In this document: positions 40,942 through 52,723 of the stretch, piece after piece
How positions within the stretch are numbered: the stretch's first letter is position 1
How the letters are laid out: each line of letters opens with the position of its first letter
Assembly (NCBI GenBank): GCA_039090855.1
Contig: CM077011.1
Span: 29,231,001 to 29,295,000 of the forward strand
Reading direction: 5' to 3'
From: Macrothele yani
Lineage: Eukaryota > Arthropoda > Arachnida > Araneae > Macrothelidae
DNA length: 64,000 nt
The notes under the pieces: model-generated
Seen by the model: only the letters and a program-made list of their open reading frames with translations
What the model was told of the DNA's origin: nothing
Databases searched by the model: none
Program-made: the position numbers and the translations under genes

Positions 40942-41735
40942 CCAGTGACGAAACATGGGTTAATCACTGTGAACCGGAAAACAAGAGACAAAGCATGACG
41001 TAGAGCACCTGTATTTTTGAGTAAAGAAGAAATTGAAATAACAGCCCTCCGGCAAGAAAAACATGTTGACCTTCTTTTGAGATATGATGTGTCTTATCCT
41101 GTCACATTTTCAGGAACACGTACGAACAATGAGCAGTGCAACGTACTGTGTTATGCTCAGAGAGAAACTGAAACCTGAAATACACAGCGAAGGAAGAAAA
41201 GAAGAGGAATGATGTCAAAAACATACTTGCTGCACCACCACAGTGCACGTCTCAATGCAGCCGCCGCAACAGTGGAGGCAATGCACCAACTGCGGTTTGA
41301 ATGTCTTCCATTTCTCCTTACAGTCTTGATTTGATACCATGCGATTATCATGTCTTCGGTCCACTTAAAGAGGCTGTACGCTGTCGCAAGTTCATCTCTT
41401 TTGGGGGGGGGGGGTTAACGACCACCGTTAGCAACTCAATGGGCTATAAGCAGTCGCCCGTCCCTAATTTAGGGTAGCTGGTTCCAAGGAAGGGAGAGAG
41501 CCAGTGCCGTAAGACAAACACAACATCCATGCCTCACCGGGATTCGAACCCGGACTCCTTTCGGACGAATGTTCAGAGGCCATCGCTTAGACCACGGCGC
41601 CACTGGGGCGGCCAAGTTCATCTCTGATTATGAGATTAAGGAAATGGTGCAGACCTGGATTCGGGAGCAGTCGAAAAGCTTCTTCCAAGGAATGAAGAAG
41701 CTAGAACATAAAACAGCACAAGAAGTGCATTGACC
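40942..41735 (+). pseudogene. mariner-like transposase fragment, split by a SINE
   Basis: Readable pieces are DETWVNHCEPENKRQSM (first Asp at ~40948), CVMLREKLKPEIHSEG (41150), LLHHHSARLNAAAATVEAMH (41217), DYHVFGPLKEAVRCRKF (41340-41395) and, beyond the SINE, SDYEIKEMVQTWIREQSKSF with FFQGMKKLEH. It is a lineage different from the 6418 mariner. Multiple stops show it is dead. Confidence 0.78.
41400..41613 (-). repeat. SINE family A with exact 12-bp target duplication
   Basis: The full-length minus-strand copy has its head at 41613 and is flanked by AAGTTCATCTCT at 41388-41399 and 41614-41625. A G10 run sits at its 3' tail where the family normally has T-complement of polyA, an odd replacement. 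Confidence 0.92.
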
Positions 41736-42239
41736 TACAGAAGGTATTTCTCTTTCCTGACCCTTAACACCAACAAACCCTGCACCTTTGTGGTTGATAA
41801 TCATTGGCGCAACTGTTCATACAGTTTCACCCTGAGAAGGGTTTTTTTTTATTATTCATCGTTCGCACTGTATTATTTCAATTTTGCGTTTTTGAGAAAT
41901 GTGTAATACAGGAATAAATAAGGTATTTATGCTTATAATAGAACATAAGAGTAATTTTTATAAACCACCGAAAATAAAATTTCAGATAAGTTGCAACGAC
42001 GTCCATCTTCCAGGGGGCTTGTTTGCTTTTTGAGGGGCTGAGTCTCTTCCAGCCCCCCTCCTCCCTCTAGCAACGGCTCTGTTTGTTCTTCTAAGAAATT
42101 AATTTCTCCTTCTTCGCCCTGTAGCTTCATTAATTCGTTGGCATACTCCTAGACTTAAAAATTGGCTAAACAATAACGAGCAATCCAACAGCGACAACAC
42201 TGACTCAGCATAACGTGACTAGATTTTTGAGAACGAAAT
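41736..42239. other. no recognisable feature
   Basis: AT-rich sequence after the mariner remnant. No supported coding or repeat feature. Confidence 0.35.
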
Positions 42240-42425
42240 TGAGGACAAAATGACACGCTGTCCTAAATTTCGATGTACAATTAAGGACTATTTCGTTTCA
42301 AAAAAGAGGACGTAATTGAGGACAATTTCGTTACAAAATGAGGACATAATTGAGGACAATTTCGTTACAAAATGAGGACATAATTGAGGACAATTTCGTT
42401 ACAAAATGAGGACATAATTGAGGAC
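42240..42425. repeat. 34-bp tandem repeat, ~3.5 good copies
   Basis: The unit AGGACATAATTGAGGACAAT, followed by TTCGTTACAAAATG, starts at 42307 (one change), 42341, 42375 and 42409. More diverged copies precede it from about 42240. There is no spacer structure, so this is not a CRISPR array. Confidence 0.9.
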
Positions 42426-43312
42426 AACATCTGACACATTATGGTAAAGCCGAAGATTAACAAAGAATATTGAAACATTTAACATTTGTCGTTGCTCAGT
42501 TTCATGGGAAAACATTCAATGAATGCAAAGGCTGATTTTTCTGTGGAATAAGTATAAAATAGTAATGAGTTACTATCATGCAGAATAATACATCTGATAT
42601 GGGCGGCAAAATATGCAAACAAAGCCACATTTTGATTTTGTCAAAGACGTTGGTTGTAGCATAGACTGGCAAACCTAATGCTAGCGGTTTTGAAAGTTGG
42701 AGACCAATAAGCGCGCAGCGCCATCTATGAATTGAGGGAGTTGACAGTGAACAGATATCTGTTGGAAAGAAAGAATATCTGATTAAATTCATAATGTACT
42801 GCAGAAATTACGTAAAAAGAATGTTCGCATACGACGCAAGAATTTTGTAGATCGAATTGTAATTAGCATGTGCTCACATCGAAGAAAAAGCAAACAAGAC
42901 TAGTAAGCAGCAAAATACCAAAAATAGGAGACTCTATCGTTGACGGCCATATACACAGAGCAGCGAAATAAAACAAAAAATAGGAAAAAAGCTACTAAAT
43001 GTCTAAACAGGAAGATTTATTCGTGTCACATACACTTAAAAATATATCAAAATCATAAATATTTAGAACTGAAATATTCGCGGAAATACGTCAACACATT
43101 CGTTATTTCCTACAATGGCAGCCTTCATTGTACACCGGAAGTAGTATGCTGTTTTGCAACTCTATTCTACTCCAATATCTATTGATTTTGTACTGAAATT
43201 TCATTGATCAAATACAAGAAAAAAGATCTGTAGCTAGAAAATTACTATACGCTGAGCGGACACAAATCATGGGATATCTGTATGCTATCTCTATGAGAAG
43301 GGATATTCCAAT
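42426..43312. other. no recognisable feature
   Basis: No family resemblance or shared repeat was seen in this interval. Confidence 0.35.
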
Positions 43313-43530
43313 GCCGTCCCCGGTGGCGCAGTGATCTAAGCGATGCCTTCTGATCATTCGTCCAAGATGGGACCGGGTTCAAATCCCGGTGAGGCATGGA
43401 TGTTGTTTGTCTTAACGGCACTGGCTATCTTTCTCTTCCCTGGAGCCAGTGTCCCTAAATTAAGGACGGACGACTGCTTATAGCCCATTGTGTTGCTCGC
43501 GGTGGTCGTTAAACCTCCAATAAAAAAAAA
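43313..43530 (+). repeat. SINE family A, full-length
   Basis: Complete copy with A box, B box GGTTCAAATCCCGG (one change) and a 9-A tail. TATTCCAA precedes it (43304) and follows it (~43535) as target duplication. Confidence 0.9.
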
Positions 43531-43789
43531 TATGTATTCCAAATCCAATAACTTCACTTAAAAAAACAGTTTCAGGAAAAAGTGCACTGAACAGAAGTTG
43601 TATAACTCTCAATGAAAACTACCAAATGCAACCAAATTTAGCATCAAATTACTTATCTAATTGTAAGAAAGTGAATGCTGAAAAAGATGAGATTTATTCC
43701 CCAACGAAATAACACTACGATTATGGAGATGACTTTGTTCGATGCTGACACTTGTCATGATGATGTTCCGACTCATCTGAGAATCCGGA

Positions 43790-43987
43790 GCGACCCTTGT
43801 GGCGCAGTGGTCTAAGCGGTGGCTTCTGAAGTTCTGATCATTCGTCCGAGATGGGTCAGGGTTCGAATCCCTGTGAGGCATGAATGCTGTGTTTGTCTTA
43901 TGGCACTGGGTTACTCCCTCCGTGGAATTAGTGGCCCTAAATTAGAGATGGGCGACTGCCCCATTGAGTTGCTCATGTCAAAAAAAT
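43790..43987 (+). repeat. SINE family A, variant copy
   Basis: The head has a short insertion after GCTTCTGA (duplicated GTTCTGA) and the body lacks a few bases before GCCCCATTGAGTTGC. The tail merges with (TA)n. Confidence 0.85.
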
Positions 43988-44013
43988 ATATATATCCAGA
44001 AAATTTATTATTA

Positions 44014-44236
44014 TTTTTTTTTTTTTTTATTGAAGGTTTAACGACCACCGTGAGCAACTCAATGGGCTATAAGCAGTCGCCCGTCCCTAATTTAGGGTCA
44101 CTGGTTCCAGGGAAGGGAGAGAGCCAATGCCGTAAGACAAACACAACATCCATGCCTGACCGGGATTCGAACCCGGACCCCTTACGGACGAATGGTCAGA
44201 TGCCAGAGCCTTAGACCACTGCGCCACTGGGGCGGC
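44014..44236 (-). repeat. SINE family A, full-length
   Basis: Minus-strand copy with a 15-T tail complement and intact A and B boxes (GGGATTCGAACCCGG). It is inserted in an ATT-rich tract. Confidence 0.9.
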
Positions 44237-44375
44237 TATTATTATTATTATTTTTTTAATTGCCACTATTTCAGTTTTTGGAGGAAAATTTAAAAAACTG
44301 AGGATAAAAAGTAAGAAATTCAGAACATTTGACGGCCTCAGTAAATTTTTAAGCAATCGAGGACGAAACATTGAA

Positions 44376-44598
44376 GCCGCGGTGGCGCAGTGGTCTAAGC
44401 GATGGGCCTCTGATCATTCGTTCGAACGGGGTCCGGGTTCGAATCCCGGTGAGGCATGGATGTTGTGTTTGTCTTACGGCACTGGCTCTCTCCCTTCCCT
44501 GGAACCAGTGATCCTAAATTAGGGACTGGGCGACTGCTTATAGCCCATTGAGTTGCTCACGGTGGTCATTAAACCTCCATCAAAAAAAAAAAAAAAAA
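44376..44598 (+). repeat. SINE family A, full-length
   Basis: One of the best preserved copies: GCCGCGGTGGCGCAGTGGTC head, GGTTCGAATCCCGG B box and a 17-A tail. The A tail and low divergence suggest later insertion than most others. Confidence 0.92.
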
Positions 44599-45189
44599 GA
44601 AACTGAAATTGAGGATTATCCCAGACATGTTGGTCTGCCGAAACAGGCCTTCGAATGCAAAAATCCACTCCTGACGCTCCATGCATAAAATATGGTCCAC
44701 CTCCTTGGGTCCACTGGCAACATTGTTTGAGACCAGTCAAGTCAAATTTTCTGAAGCCTAATTCGTTGGCTCGTGGTTTTGGAATTCCGATTTGAAGACC
44801 GAATTGCGTTCCTTTGAATGGTAATTTTTATAATTTAAGGACTTACGAAGACTGGAATTGCTACTATGCCGGTTAGTATAAATTCAATAAATTTGTGTTT
44901 CTTCCGATTGTATGATCAGTTGTAAATTTATTTAAATCAGTAGGCATGCATTTGCGCCAAAACTTGTAAGGGTAATTCCCTGTTATTTAAAGATCTTTCT
45001 GTATGAATTGTGCAGCAATGAAGTGTTTTTACTAATTACCTTTTAAATAGCTTCTGGGGTAGGATTTTTAATCTGGACAAAAAAATCTTTTTTTTTAATT
45101 TCCGTTTTTGAGCTGGTTAGTATGAAAGATGGGTACCAGAAAAAAAATCTAGGGGGGGGGGGGAAACCAAGGAAAATATCCAACGGCTA
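44599..45189. other. no recognisable feature
   Basis: Unassigned AT-rich sequence with a G11 run at about 45150. Confidence 0.35.
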
Positions 45190-45605
45190 CTTTCATGTAG
45201 GCTAACCAGTAAGAAACTTAGGGAGTCTTATAAAAATTTGCATAAAAAAAAAAAAATTCTCAAAGATTGCAAGGACACCATAATTTGTTTCCATGGAAGT
45301 TCGAGCAACTGGGGGCCGTGTAACAATTGTATTTTTTTTTTTTTTCTTGTGCCCGCTTCCATGTTGGTTGACCTTGTAAGAAATATAGGGGGTCACACAA
45401 AACTTGCACTTCTGATTTTCTTGTGACAACTTCCATGTTGGGTGACCTTGTAGGAAATTTAGGGGTCGTATAAAAATCGCATTTCTGATTTCTTTGTGTC
45501 ACTTCCATATAGGAAGCTTAAGGGGTCGTATAAAAATTTCTTTTTTGATTTGTTGGCGTCTCTTCTATGTAGGAAGCTTGTGGGTAGTATAAAAATTTCC
45601 ATTAA
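45190..45605. repeat. ~75-85-bp tandem repeat, about five units
   Basis: Units are marked by CTTCCATGTTGGGTGACCTT, GTAGGAAATTTAGGGGTCGT and TATAAAAAT followed by TTGATTT(C/G)TT. Copies become more alike toward 45600. A related GGGGTATAAAAATTGC block occurs at about 51845. Confidence 0.75.
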
Positions 45606-47242
45606 ATTTTTTCCTTGGCTCTGTTTTTTTTGTCCTGTGGATCTTTTTTCTTAGATCGAAGCCACAGGGCAGCAGAGTTTGATTAATTAATAACCTACGA
45701 ATTAATTATAAATATTTACAATTGGTAAAGCAAAACTGATTGAGATTTTGAAGTTCTGTAGCAATTAAATTGAAGAGTAACAGGATTTTGTGAATATTGA
45801 AACTGCTCCTTTTATGAATGCATTGCAGATTGGCCAATAAGAAGGGTGCAATAAAACCCAACATAAATTAATACCTTCACAGTATAATAATAATGAAAGT
45901 AATTTCAATAATGATTAGGTCATTTCTAAAAAAAAAAAAAAAATTTTAAGGAGAGCCTTTAAGAGCCCCGGGCCCTGCGGTTGGCGGAAAACTGCCACAC
46001 ACTTTTCATTATGCGGCCAAGCACAAATTGCTGTTCCTCGGAAGAACACTTTGAATGTGTGACAATTTTTCCAGTGGGCAGTTTTCCGAATTATGTGCAG
46101 CAGTTTTCTAAGGTGCTTAACGAGGGGAAGAAATTCTTGTTTGTCTGAATTTTCATGCCAGCGTCATTCCATGTCAAATCAACACAGCTTACAACCTCAC
46201 CTCCTCAGAATTTTATGAAATTTAGCACACATGTAAAGATTATGGAGAAAGGAATTAATGCCGATTAATAAGTCTTTATCTCTTTTGGTTTCTGAAATAC
46301 ACTACTTCGAAAATTGACAGAAAGCTTCAATTTTCACTTTTCATGTATTACAAAATCGCCCATATTTTCTTTCCTATTTTGCACAGAACCTCAATATTGG
46401 TATCTTTGGAAAGCATTTGATATGACCTTTCATATGATATATCACATGAATATATTTATTTAATTTTTGGTTTCAAGGTCAAACACTTTGACCTGCTGTA
46501 TCTCAGAAAGGGGTATTTTTATTTTTTTTCAAAATTGTATATGTTATTCGTATATTTATGTTCTACAATATCTGTTAGTCTCAATTTGGGACCACATTGG
46601 GGTAATCAGTTATAAATTTAAATAAGAAACTCTACCCCTCATTTTCATACTAAAATCACTTGTACATACACCATTTTGTACTGAAAAAAATTCTCTTATC
46701 AAATGTATACAAAACAAATGGATTTTGTGCAATCAAACAATTGCCCTCAAATACTTTTAGCTTAGAAAGATTTTTTTTTCATATCTACTGAGTTATAAAA
46801 AGAAACTAGTTTGTCTGCATATTTTTATCTAAAATGGCATATGAGCTATCATTTTTTTATAAAAAATTTATCCTACAAAACATTGTCTGATTAAAAAATA
46901 TGCATGTCAGTAAGTTTATAGTTCTGTCACAATACTACTACTATGAACAGATAGATCATAAAATGGAAAAGGAAAATAGCGTTTTAATTAATTGGGGAGA
47001 TTAAAAAAAAAAAGGGAATCAACTTACAGATTTTAATGTGTGTTTAACTTTCAAGTCCAGGAAACACTTTTGTTCATTCAAGCTTTTAGCTGTGGCATAA
47101 TGCTGGAGCTATTTTCAAAGTTAATTTAGAAGATGCAGTATACATTTCACTAAGAGATAGTCTGTAGGTTCTGCTAGCAGCAGTTTGTAAGTCAACTTTG
47201 GTCAGTACTGAAGCTACAGGTATTTGTAATATGTCAGGGTTT

Positions 47243-50200
47243 TCAGGATAATAAAATGATGGAGATGGACCATGGGAATGGAGGAAAGTTAACTTTGATT
47301 TCTTGTAGAACGTAATTTGCAGTGAGAATACATCCTACCCACCACTGTTCCTCATAAACACAAGTTACAAATCCATTTAACTGTTCTATTTCAAGTTCTC
47401 CTTCTCCTTTGGTGACTTTTACTTCCATGCCTGTTGTGGAATTAGAAAAAAATTTGCATAGGAGTGTGCTACTGTTGCATGGTATGAAGTCATGCAACTT
47501 CTGGTTGCCAGTGACAACACGAGACGACAAAAAAAGTTCCTGTAAAATAAATTTTTCTTTCTCATATTGTTGGGTAGTGGCATAAACAAATTGTATCCCT
47601 GCAATATTAGATGATGCCCATTCATACAATTGCCAGGGAAGTCATTATTTGGTCTGTGTATAGACGCTGCAAGCTGGCACGAGCTGCTAGTCTCTTCACA
47701 GTTCCATCAATGCCATCTGACACTTCTTTTCCAAGAGCTATAGCAAAGAACTGCCACTCTGCTTGAATTCCGAATTCCTTTACATGACAGCACAGGTTTA
47801 AAAAATGTTACTATTCTTGTAGGGAGCTACTGCGCCATCAGAAAAGTACATCATTTTCTTAGGGGTCCCATTAAATCTTTTGGCTAAAAACTGAATTAAC
47901 TCTTTTTGAAACAAATGAACCTGTAGTATCGTGATGAAGGCATTCAGATATTATCACAAAACTAATATTTTCTATGCTGTGATCACCATCTCCATTGTTG
48001 TAATATACAACAAATGGGTGAATTGTTGCTTGTGAGTTGTTCCAGTGAAATCCCTGAACCTCATCTTGAAGAATAAAAGAATTTTCAGAAAAATCACAAG
48101 CTATTACATAATCACCACACTTAAGATTTTTTTACAATCCACAAAGAAAGATGATTGCTGTTTAGCAATAAATGAATGCCATTGCAGTACTGTCAGTTTT
48201 TCAACAAATGAATCAAAGTCATCACAAGTGGTTGATAAAGTTTCAAGGACTAACTGATCAACACTTAACCACTGCTTATATGTTATTGTGACGATCCCTC
48301 CCCCCCCCCTCACATAATTAATTGGCAAGAGGCGTGGGTTAATTAACAGTAATTGAAACTTGATTGGGGGTTTTAATTAACAGAGTTATAATTTAAACAC
48401 TTGCGAGGGGCGGTGTATTAAGAAAAGATCTTCTGGCACTTTGAATTCAAGTGGCGAGTTGCAGGTGTTTGCCACGAGAACAAAGAGCCCATAAACGGAA
48501 ATGGGACGGGTCAGAGTTTAAAAGATATTTCCCATGACTCAAAAGTGTTTGGACAGCAAAAGCGTTTGAATCTTTTGTCTGTGCTGCGCGCTAAACAATG
48601 GGAAAGCTCTTAGACTTGAAGAGCGGTCTATAATAAATGTCGCGGTTTCCAGTGTTGGAATTCACCGCTTAACCAATTTCTTGGAGAGGGGAGATTGTTG
48701 TTGAAGACAGATCCCGTTTGATATCCGAGAGAACTGGGCCTCGATTTTTTCCGCGTGCTAGAAAATGCTTGCCGTCCGTCTGCGTGTTCTTACAATTTTG
48801 AGCATAAGAAGGGAAATCCAGCTGAAAGCATAAGCTGATGAGTAAAAAGCACCAGATCTGCCTGGAAACTTTTGTCACCTCGCCGAAGCATCGATACCTG
48901 TCCTAAGGAGCCATTTCAGGTGGAATGCCGACAGAAACATAATAATTAGGGATATCCTCGCTCAACCAGAGAGAGTGAAGAGGTGAAACGCCTGACACCA
49001 GGAACCACGGAGGAACACCCCCCCCCTGCAGAGCCTCTTCGTGTCGAGTAGAGGAGAAAAATCTTGTGTGTGTGTCTGATTACGTATCTCCAGTGACCAA
49101 GGGAACGACATCGCTTTATCCACAGCTAAGCAGGAGCGGTGATGGAAGTTAAGATCAAACTACCCGTAATGCCAACATACTAGTGAAGTGAGTGAGTGTT
49201 TGTGTTGTTTGTGTCATCCATACTATGGATACTCAAGGACCTATGTATGCAAGTACTTTTTACCAGTATTCTTTGCGGTCCATTGTGAACGAACAGACTT
49301 TTTGTTAGGACATATTTTCTGAAACACCGAAAAGGGCCAAAGCTGGCCGGAAATTATAGCCTTTCTATTTAATGAAGAATCCGGTGTAATTTATGCATGT
49401 ATCTATTAAATCCCTGTTTTAATTGTTATACTGTGCCTCCATTGGTTTATTGGTGTACTGTGTCGGCTAATTGGCTAACAAGGTATTGTCGGATCGAGTG
49501 ATTCAAATCGCAGTCCGGAATTAATTTGGCATCCTGATATCTAAGGCCCAAAGGGTCGCAACATTATTATTTGAATGATGTTTTGAATGGAAAAGCCTCT
49601 CAATATATTCTTTAAATTTCTCAGATTTTGGGCAGTTGTTACACTCTCCCAGGTAGCAAATTGGCTGTGGAGGATTACAAACCAATGAAGCCACGTAGGT
49701 CTTATATGAATCAATTGGGGTTTCTTCCTATTTACTCAGTTCCTTCAAATTACATCCAATCAACATTAACTTGACATTTTCTTGGATATGACAAACACAT
49801 ATAAAGTGTGTGTTCCACTGGCATCTGCCAAAATGCAGTGGTTTTTTTTTTTTTTTGGTCGTAGTTCAGCAAATTTTGGAAAATCGAATTTTAAGATCTG
49901 GGTACTCATCTTTGAACTACGTAATAAAATGCTTCATTTAGATTACTTGGTATCAGTCTTTTCTGTATATGTGTTTTTACTCCATCAACCTTCATTGATA
50001 CACAATCCTTTTTACCTGGCATAATTCTACTTACATCATCACTTATAAAATGTTTTTACGAGGCTAGCTGTTTCTTGATTTAAAGTCTTCCCAGGTCTTG
50101 GGTTAGGCAATGCTAGGATACATCTCTCTCTGACTTTTCTTACTATGTAACTGGTTGCTTCAAATTCTTTCTCTACCTTTCTGACAAAACAGTTCTTAGG

Positions 50201-50768
50201 TGAAACAGTTAAAATTTGCATTTGTAAATTTTTATCGTCGGTACTATTGAATTTTTCCTTTAACTGAGTTATTATATCCAATTCACCTAAATCAGAAGGT
50301 GAATCACTGCCAGAAATATTCATCACCTTATGTTTTAAAGCTTTGTTTATTTTTTTTAATTTAGCTTTTGGATATTTCATCTCAACCAGCCTTTTTTTTT
50401 TTTTACTATTGGTGTTTCTCCAATACTTTTCAAGCTTTCATTTTAAGCACATATTGCTGTTTCTCTTTCATAATTAGAAATATAGCTTTGCTCATCAAGA
50501 TCAGTATGTATTTCATGTTGTTCAGCAGCAACTGTACTGGTGCCAGCCATAATGACTGCAGATTTCTCTTTACTTTCAGAAATTAATGTTGATTGCAACT
50601 TTTTACGGCATCTATCACAAATTCTATTTCCCTCACTCAAAACAGGAATTTTCTTTACCATCCATTGCAGAACATTCCTTAATTTTTTCTTACATTTGAA
50701 TGACCTGGTTCATTAAATGGATTGCAACAGGTGTTCTTGATATTTTTTTTCAGTTCAGAAGATTCCAT
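47243..50768 (-). pseudogene. decayed gene of an uncharacterised transposon-borne protein family
   Basis: Minus-strand pieces in order: MESSELKKNIKNTCCNPFNE (50768) and GNRICDRCRKKLQ (likely zinc-binding), MKYPKAKLKKINKALKHK, MQILTVSPKNCFVRKVEKEF, LPNPRPGKTLNQETASLVKT (50050), DDVSRIMPGKKDCVS, KRLILSNLNEA, CILADASGTHTLYVFVI (~49800), then, after a 1.3-kb solo LTR, QWLSVDQLVLETLSTTCDDF, CDFSENSFILQDEVQGFHWN (48100), IHPFVVYYNNGD, and finally MYEWASSNIAGIQFVYATTQ with LNGFVTCVYEEQWWVG (47629-47330). I recall this order from uncharacterised proteins of arthropods and cnidarians. The function is unknown; by position it is the likely transposase of the surrounding element. Many stops and frameshifts are present. 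Confidence 0.72.
48287..49563. mobile_element. solo LTR, 1277 bp
   Basis: It starts TGTGACGATCCCTCC and ends AAGGGTCGCAACA, obeying the TG...CA rule, with TTAT on both sides (48283-48286 and 49564-49567). Removing it brings the two halves of the interrupted minus-strand coding text together. No internal retroelement genes are present, so it is a solo LTR left by recombination. GC content is higher than in its surroundings, with internal TATAA and AATAAA-like signals. Orientation cannot be fixed. Confidence 0.85.
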
Positions 50769-51289
50769 TTTTAAAACTACTTGCCTCAAAATAATAAGCA
50801 AAAGAAAAAAAAAAAAACAATTTCACTCTACAATAACTTGTAGCAATCTGAGCTGATCTGAGCACCATCTGTTTGTTCTCCCCAATGATCTGTGACAAGC
50901 CCATCCAGAAGGGCTGGTCAAGCTTTAGGGCTTCATTGACCAAAACCACATGGCTACCCATCTGTTTTTAATTTACACATCATAGTGGAACCTGTTTCCT
51001 CTGTCTCTGGAACAGACATGCAAGGACTTCCTACTACAAGAAAAAGGATTGGCCCCCAGGACAATCACTTGGAAGAACACACAAATGAGTTTTGATGCAG
51101 GAACAGCAAACATTTAGTTGCAGAATCATTCATAATACATAAAACTTAGCTTTTTGTCTGTTTGTACAGGGTAGTCTAGAATAAAAAAAATTTTTAAAGG
51201 TATTTCAGTAGGAGAAAAATATGCTTTATGAAAATAATTGTAAAATTTTGTGATATAAGACATTGAAAAAACTGCATGAAATGTCATTG
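50769..51289. other. interior of the long-TIR element, no gene
   Basis: Presumed promoter and leader side of the decayed gene. It has A-rich and T-rich stretches and no other recognisable feature. Confidence 0.4.
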
Positions 51290-52723
51290 TGTGGGGGGGG
51301 GGGGTTCGTAATTAACATGGTTTCTTTCTGCTTTTTATATTCCAGTGTCCCATGATGGTCTGAAATTGAGATTCACAGATATTGTAGAGCATAAATATAA
51401 GAATAACATATATATAATTTTAAAAAAATTTAAATGCCCCTTTTTGAGATACGGAAGGTCAAAGATCAAACTGTTTGACCTTGAAACCAGAAATTAAAGA
51501 AATATAATCATGTGACATATCATATGAAAGGCCACAGCAAATGCTTTCCAAAGATACCAATATCAGGGGTTCTGTGCCAATTGGGAAAGCAAATACGGGC
51601 GATTTTGTAATGCATGAAAAGTGAAAATTTAAGCTTTCAGTCCATTTTCAAAGTTGCGTATTTCAGAAACCAAAACAGATAAAGACTTATTAATTCATTT
51701 CTCTATAAGCTTTACATGTGTGCCAAATTTCATAAAATCCTATGGGGGTCAGGTTGAAAGTGTGCTACATATTTTTTTTGTGTGTGTTGATATGACAGGG
51801 AATTTGCCAGTTGAGTTTAGGGCAACTGGCCACAAAAGTTCGGGGGGGGTATAAAAATTGCCGTTTCTGAACCTATATTTGAGAACTGAATTAGGAACTC
51901 CAAGCGAATTTCGAGAAAACGTTCCATGTAAGCCAAGTGAGAATTGCACTTTAATTTGAAGAAATAAATTGCCGAGGAACTGAGGTACACTTGGGTTTTG
52001 GGGGGGGGGGTATACCCCCAACTTCCGTAATATTATATTCTGGGACGCTGGAGTCGGTCAGTGTATCCAGGATGTTTCCCTTGGAGCGTCCATGAACTGT
52101 GGGGGGGGGGCTTTCCTCCAAAATGTTAGAATGGACGTAGAGCTGTAAACAGAGCCATGCTTTATATAATGATTCTGTACATGACCAGGAATTATCAGGA
52201 GGGTGTGGTGAATTCACCCTCCCCCAAGTTTTCAAGGTAATTGGAGATTTGCTCACAATTTCTATGCTTCATGTTGTGTTTAGTGGCAGACTATGTATGC
52301 CCTTTCCCCCTCCCCCAGAAATTTGGTGAAGTCTGTAAAAGGGATACGAGGTGCTTGGTTTGGAGGGCCACAACTTCCGTAATTTTATATTCTAGACTTC
52401 TAGAGTTGTTCAGTGTATTCTTGATGTTACCCCGGAAAAGCTCTTAGAACCATGGGGGGGGGGGCGAACTATCCCAACCCTTCTGAAAATCTGTGGTTAT
52501 GTACAGAATCATTATATAAAGCATGTTACTAATGTTTAAAGCTCTATGTCCATTTTAACATTTTAGGGGACCCCCCTCCAAGCTCGCAGACGCTTCAAGG
52601 GGAACATAATGGATACACTGACAGACTCCAGCAGCCCAGGATGTAATATTACAAAAGTTGGAGTATTGAAGTAGATCCCCCCCCCCCCCCCAACCAAGTG
52701 TACCTCGGATCCTCGGCAATTTA

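Larger units (their letters stand above)
46162..51804 (-). mobile_element. 5.6-kb DNA transposon with ~0.5-kb terminal inverted repeats
   Basis: 46162-~46660 matches the reverse complement of ~51290-51804. The shared blocks include CATTCCATGTCAAATCAAC at the tip, TATTAAT(C/T)(G)-rich sequence, AAATCGCCC, GGTATCTTTGGAAAGCATTT and GGTCAAA...TTTGACC. TGCCAG occurs on both sides (46156-46161 and 51805-51810), a candidate 6-bp target duplication. It lies inside the left arm of a larger foldback, and the empty site is mirrored by the undisturbed right arm. The interior holds one decayed minus-strand gene and a solo LTR. Confidence 0.85.

Noticed and set aside
42240..42425. CRISPR-like array
   Set aside because: The units are contiguous direct repeats without unique spacers, in a eukaryotic repeat context.
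9622..44598. Multiple tRNA genes predicted from GGTGGCGCAGTGG ... GGTTCGAATCC
   Set aside because: All are heads of one SINE family with the same non-tRNA body and A tail; none has a complete acceptor stem and anticodon arm.
47243..50768. Functional gene with introns instead of a pseudogene
   Set aside because: Breaks between conserved segments are frameshifts and in-frame stops rather than plausible intron boundaries, and one interruption is a solo LTR with its own target duplication.
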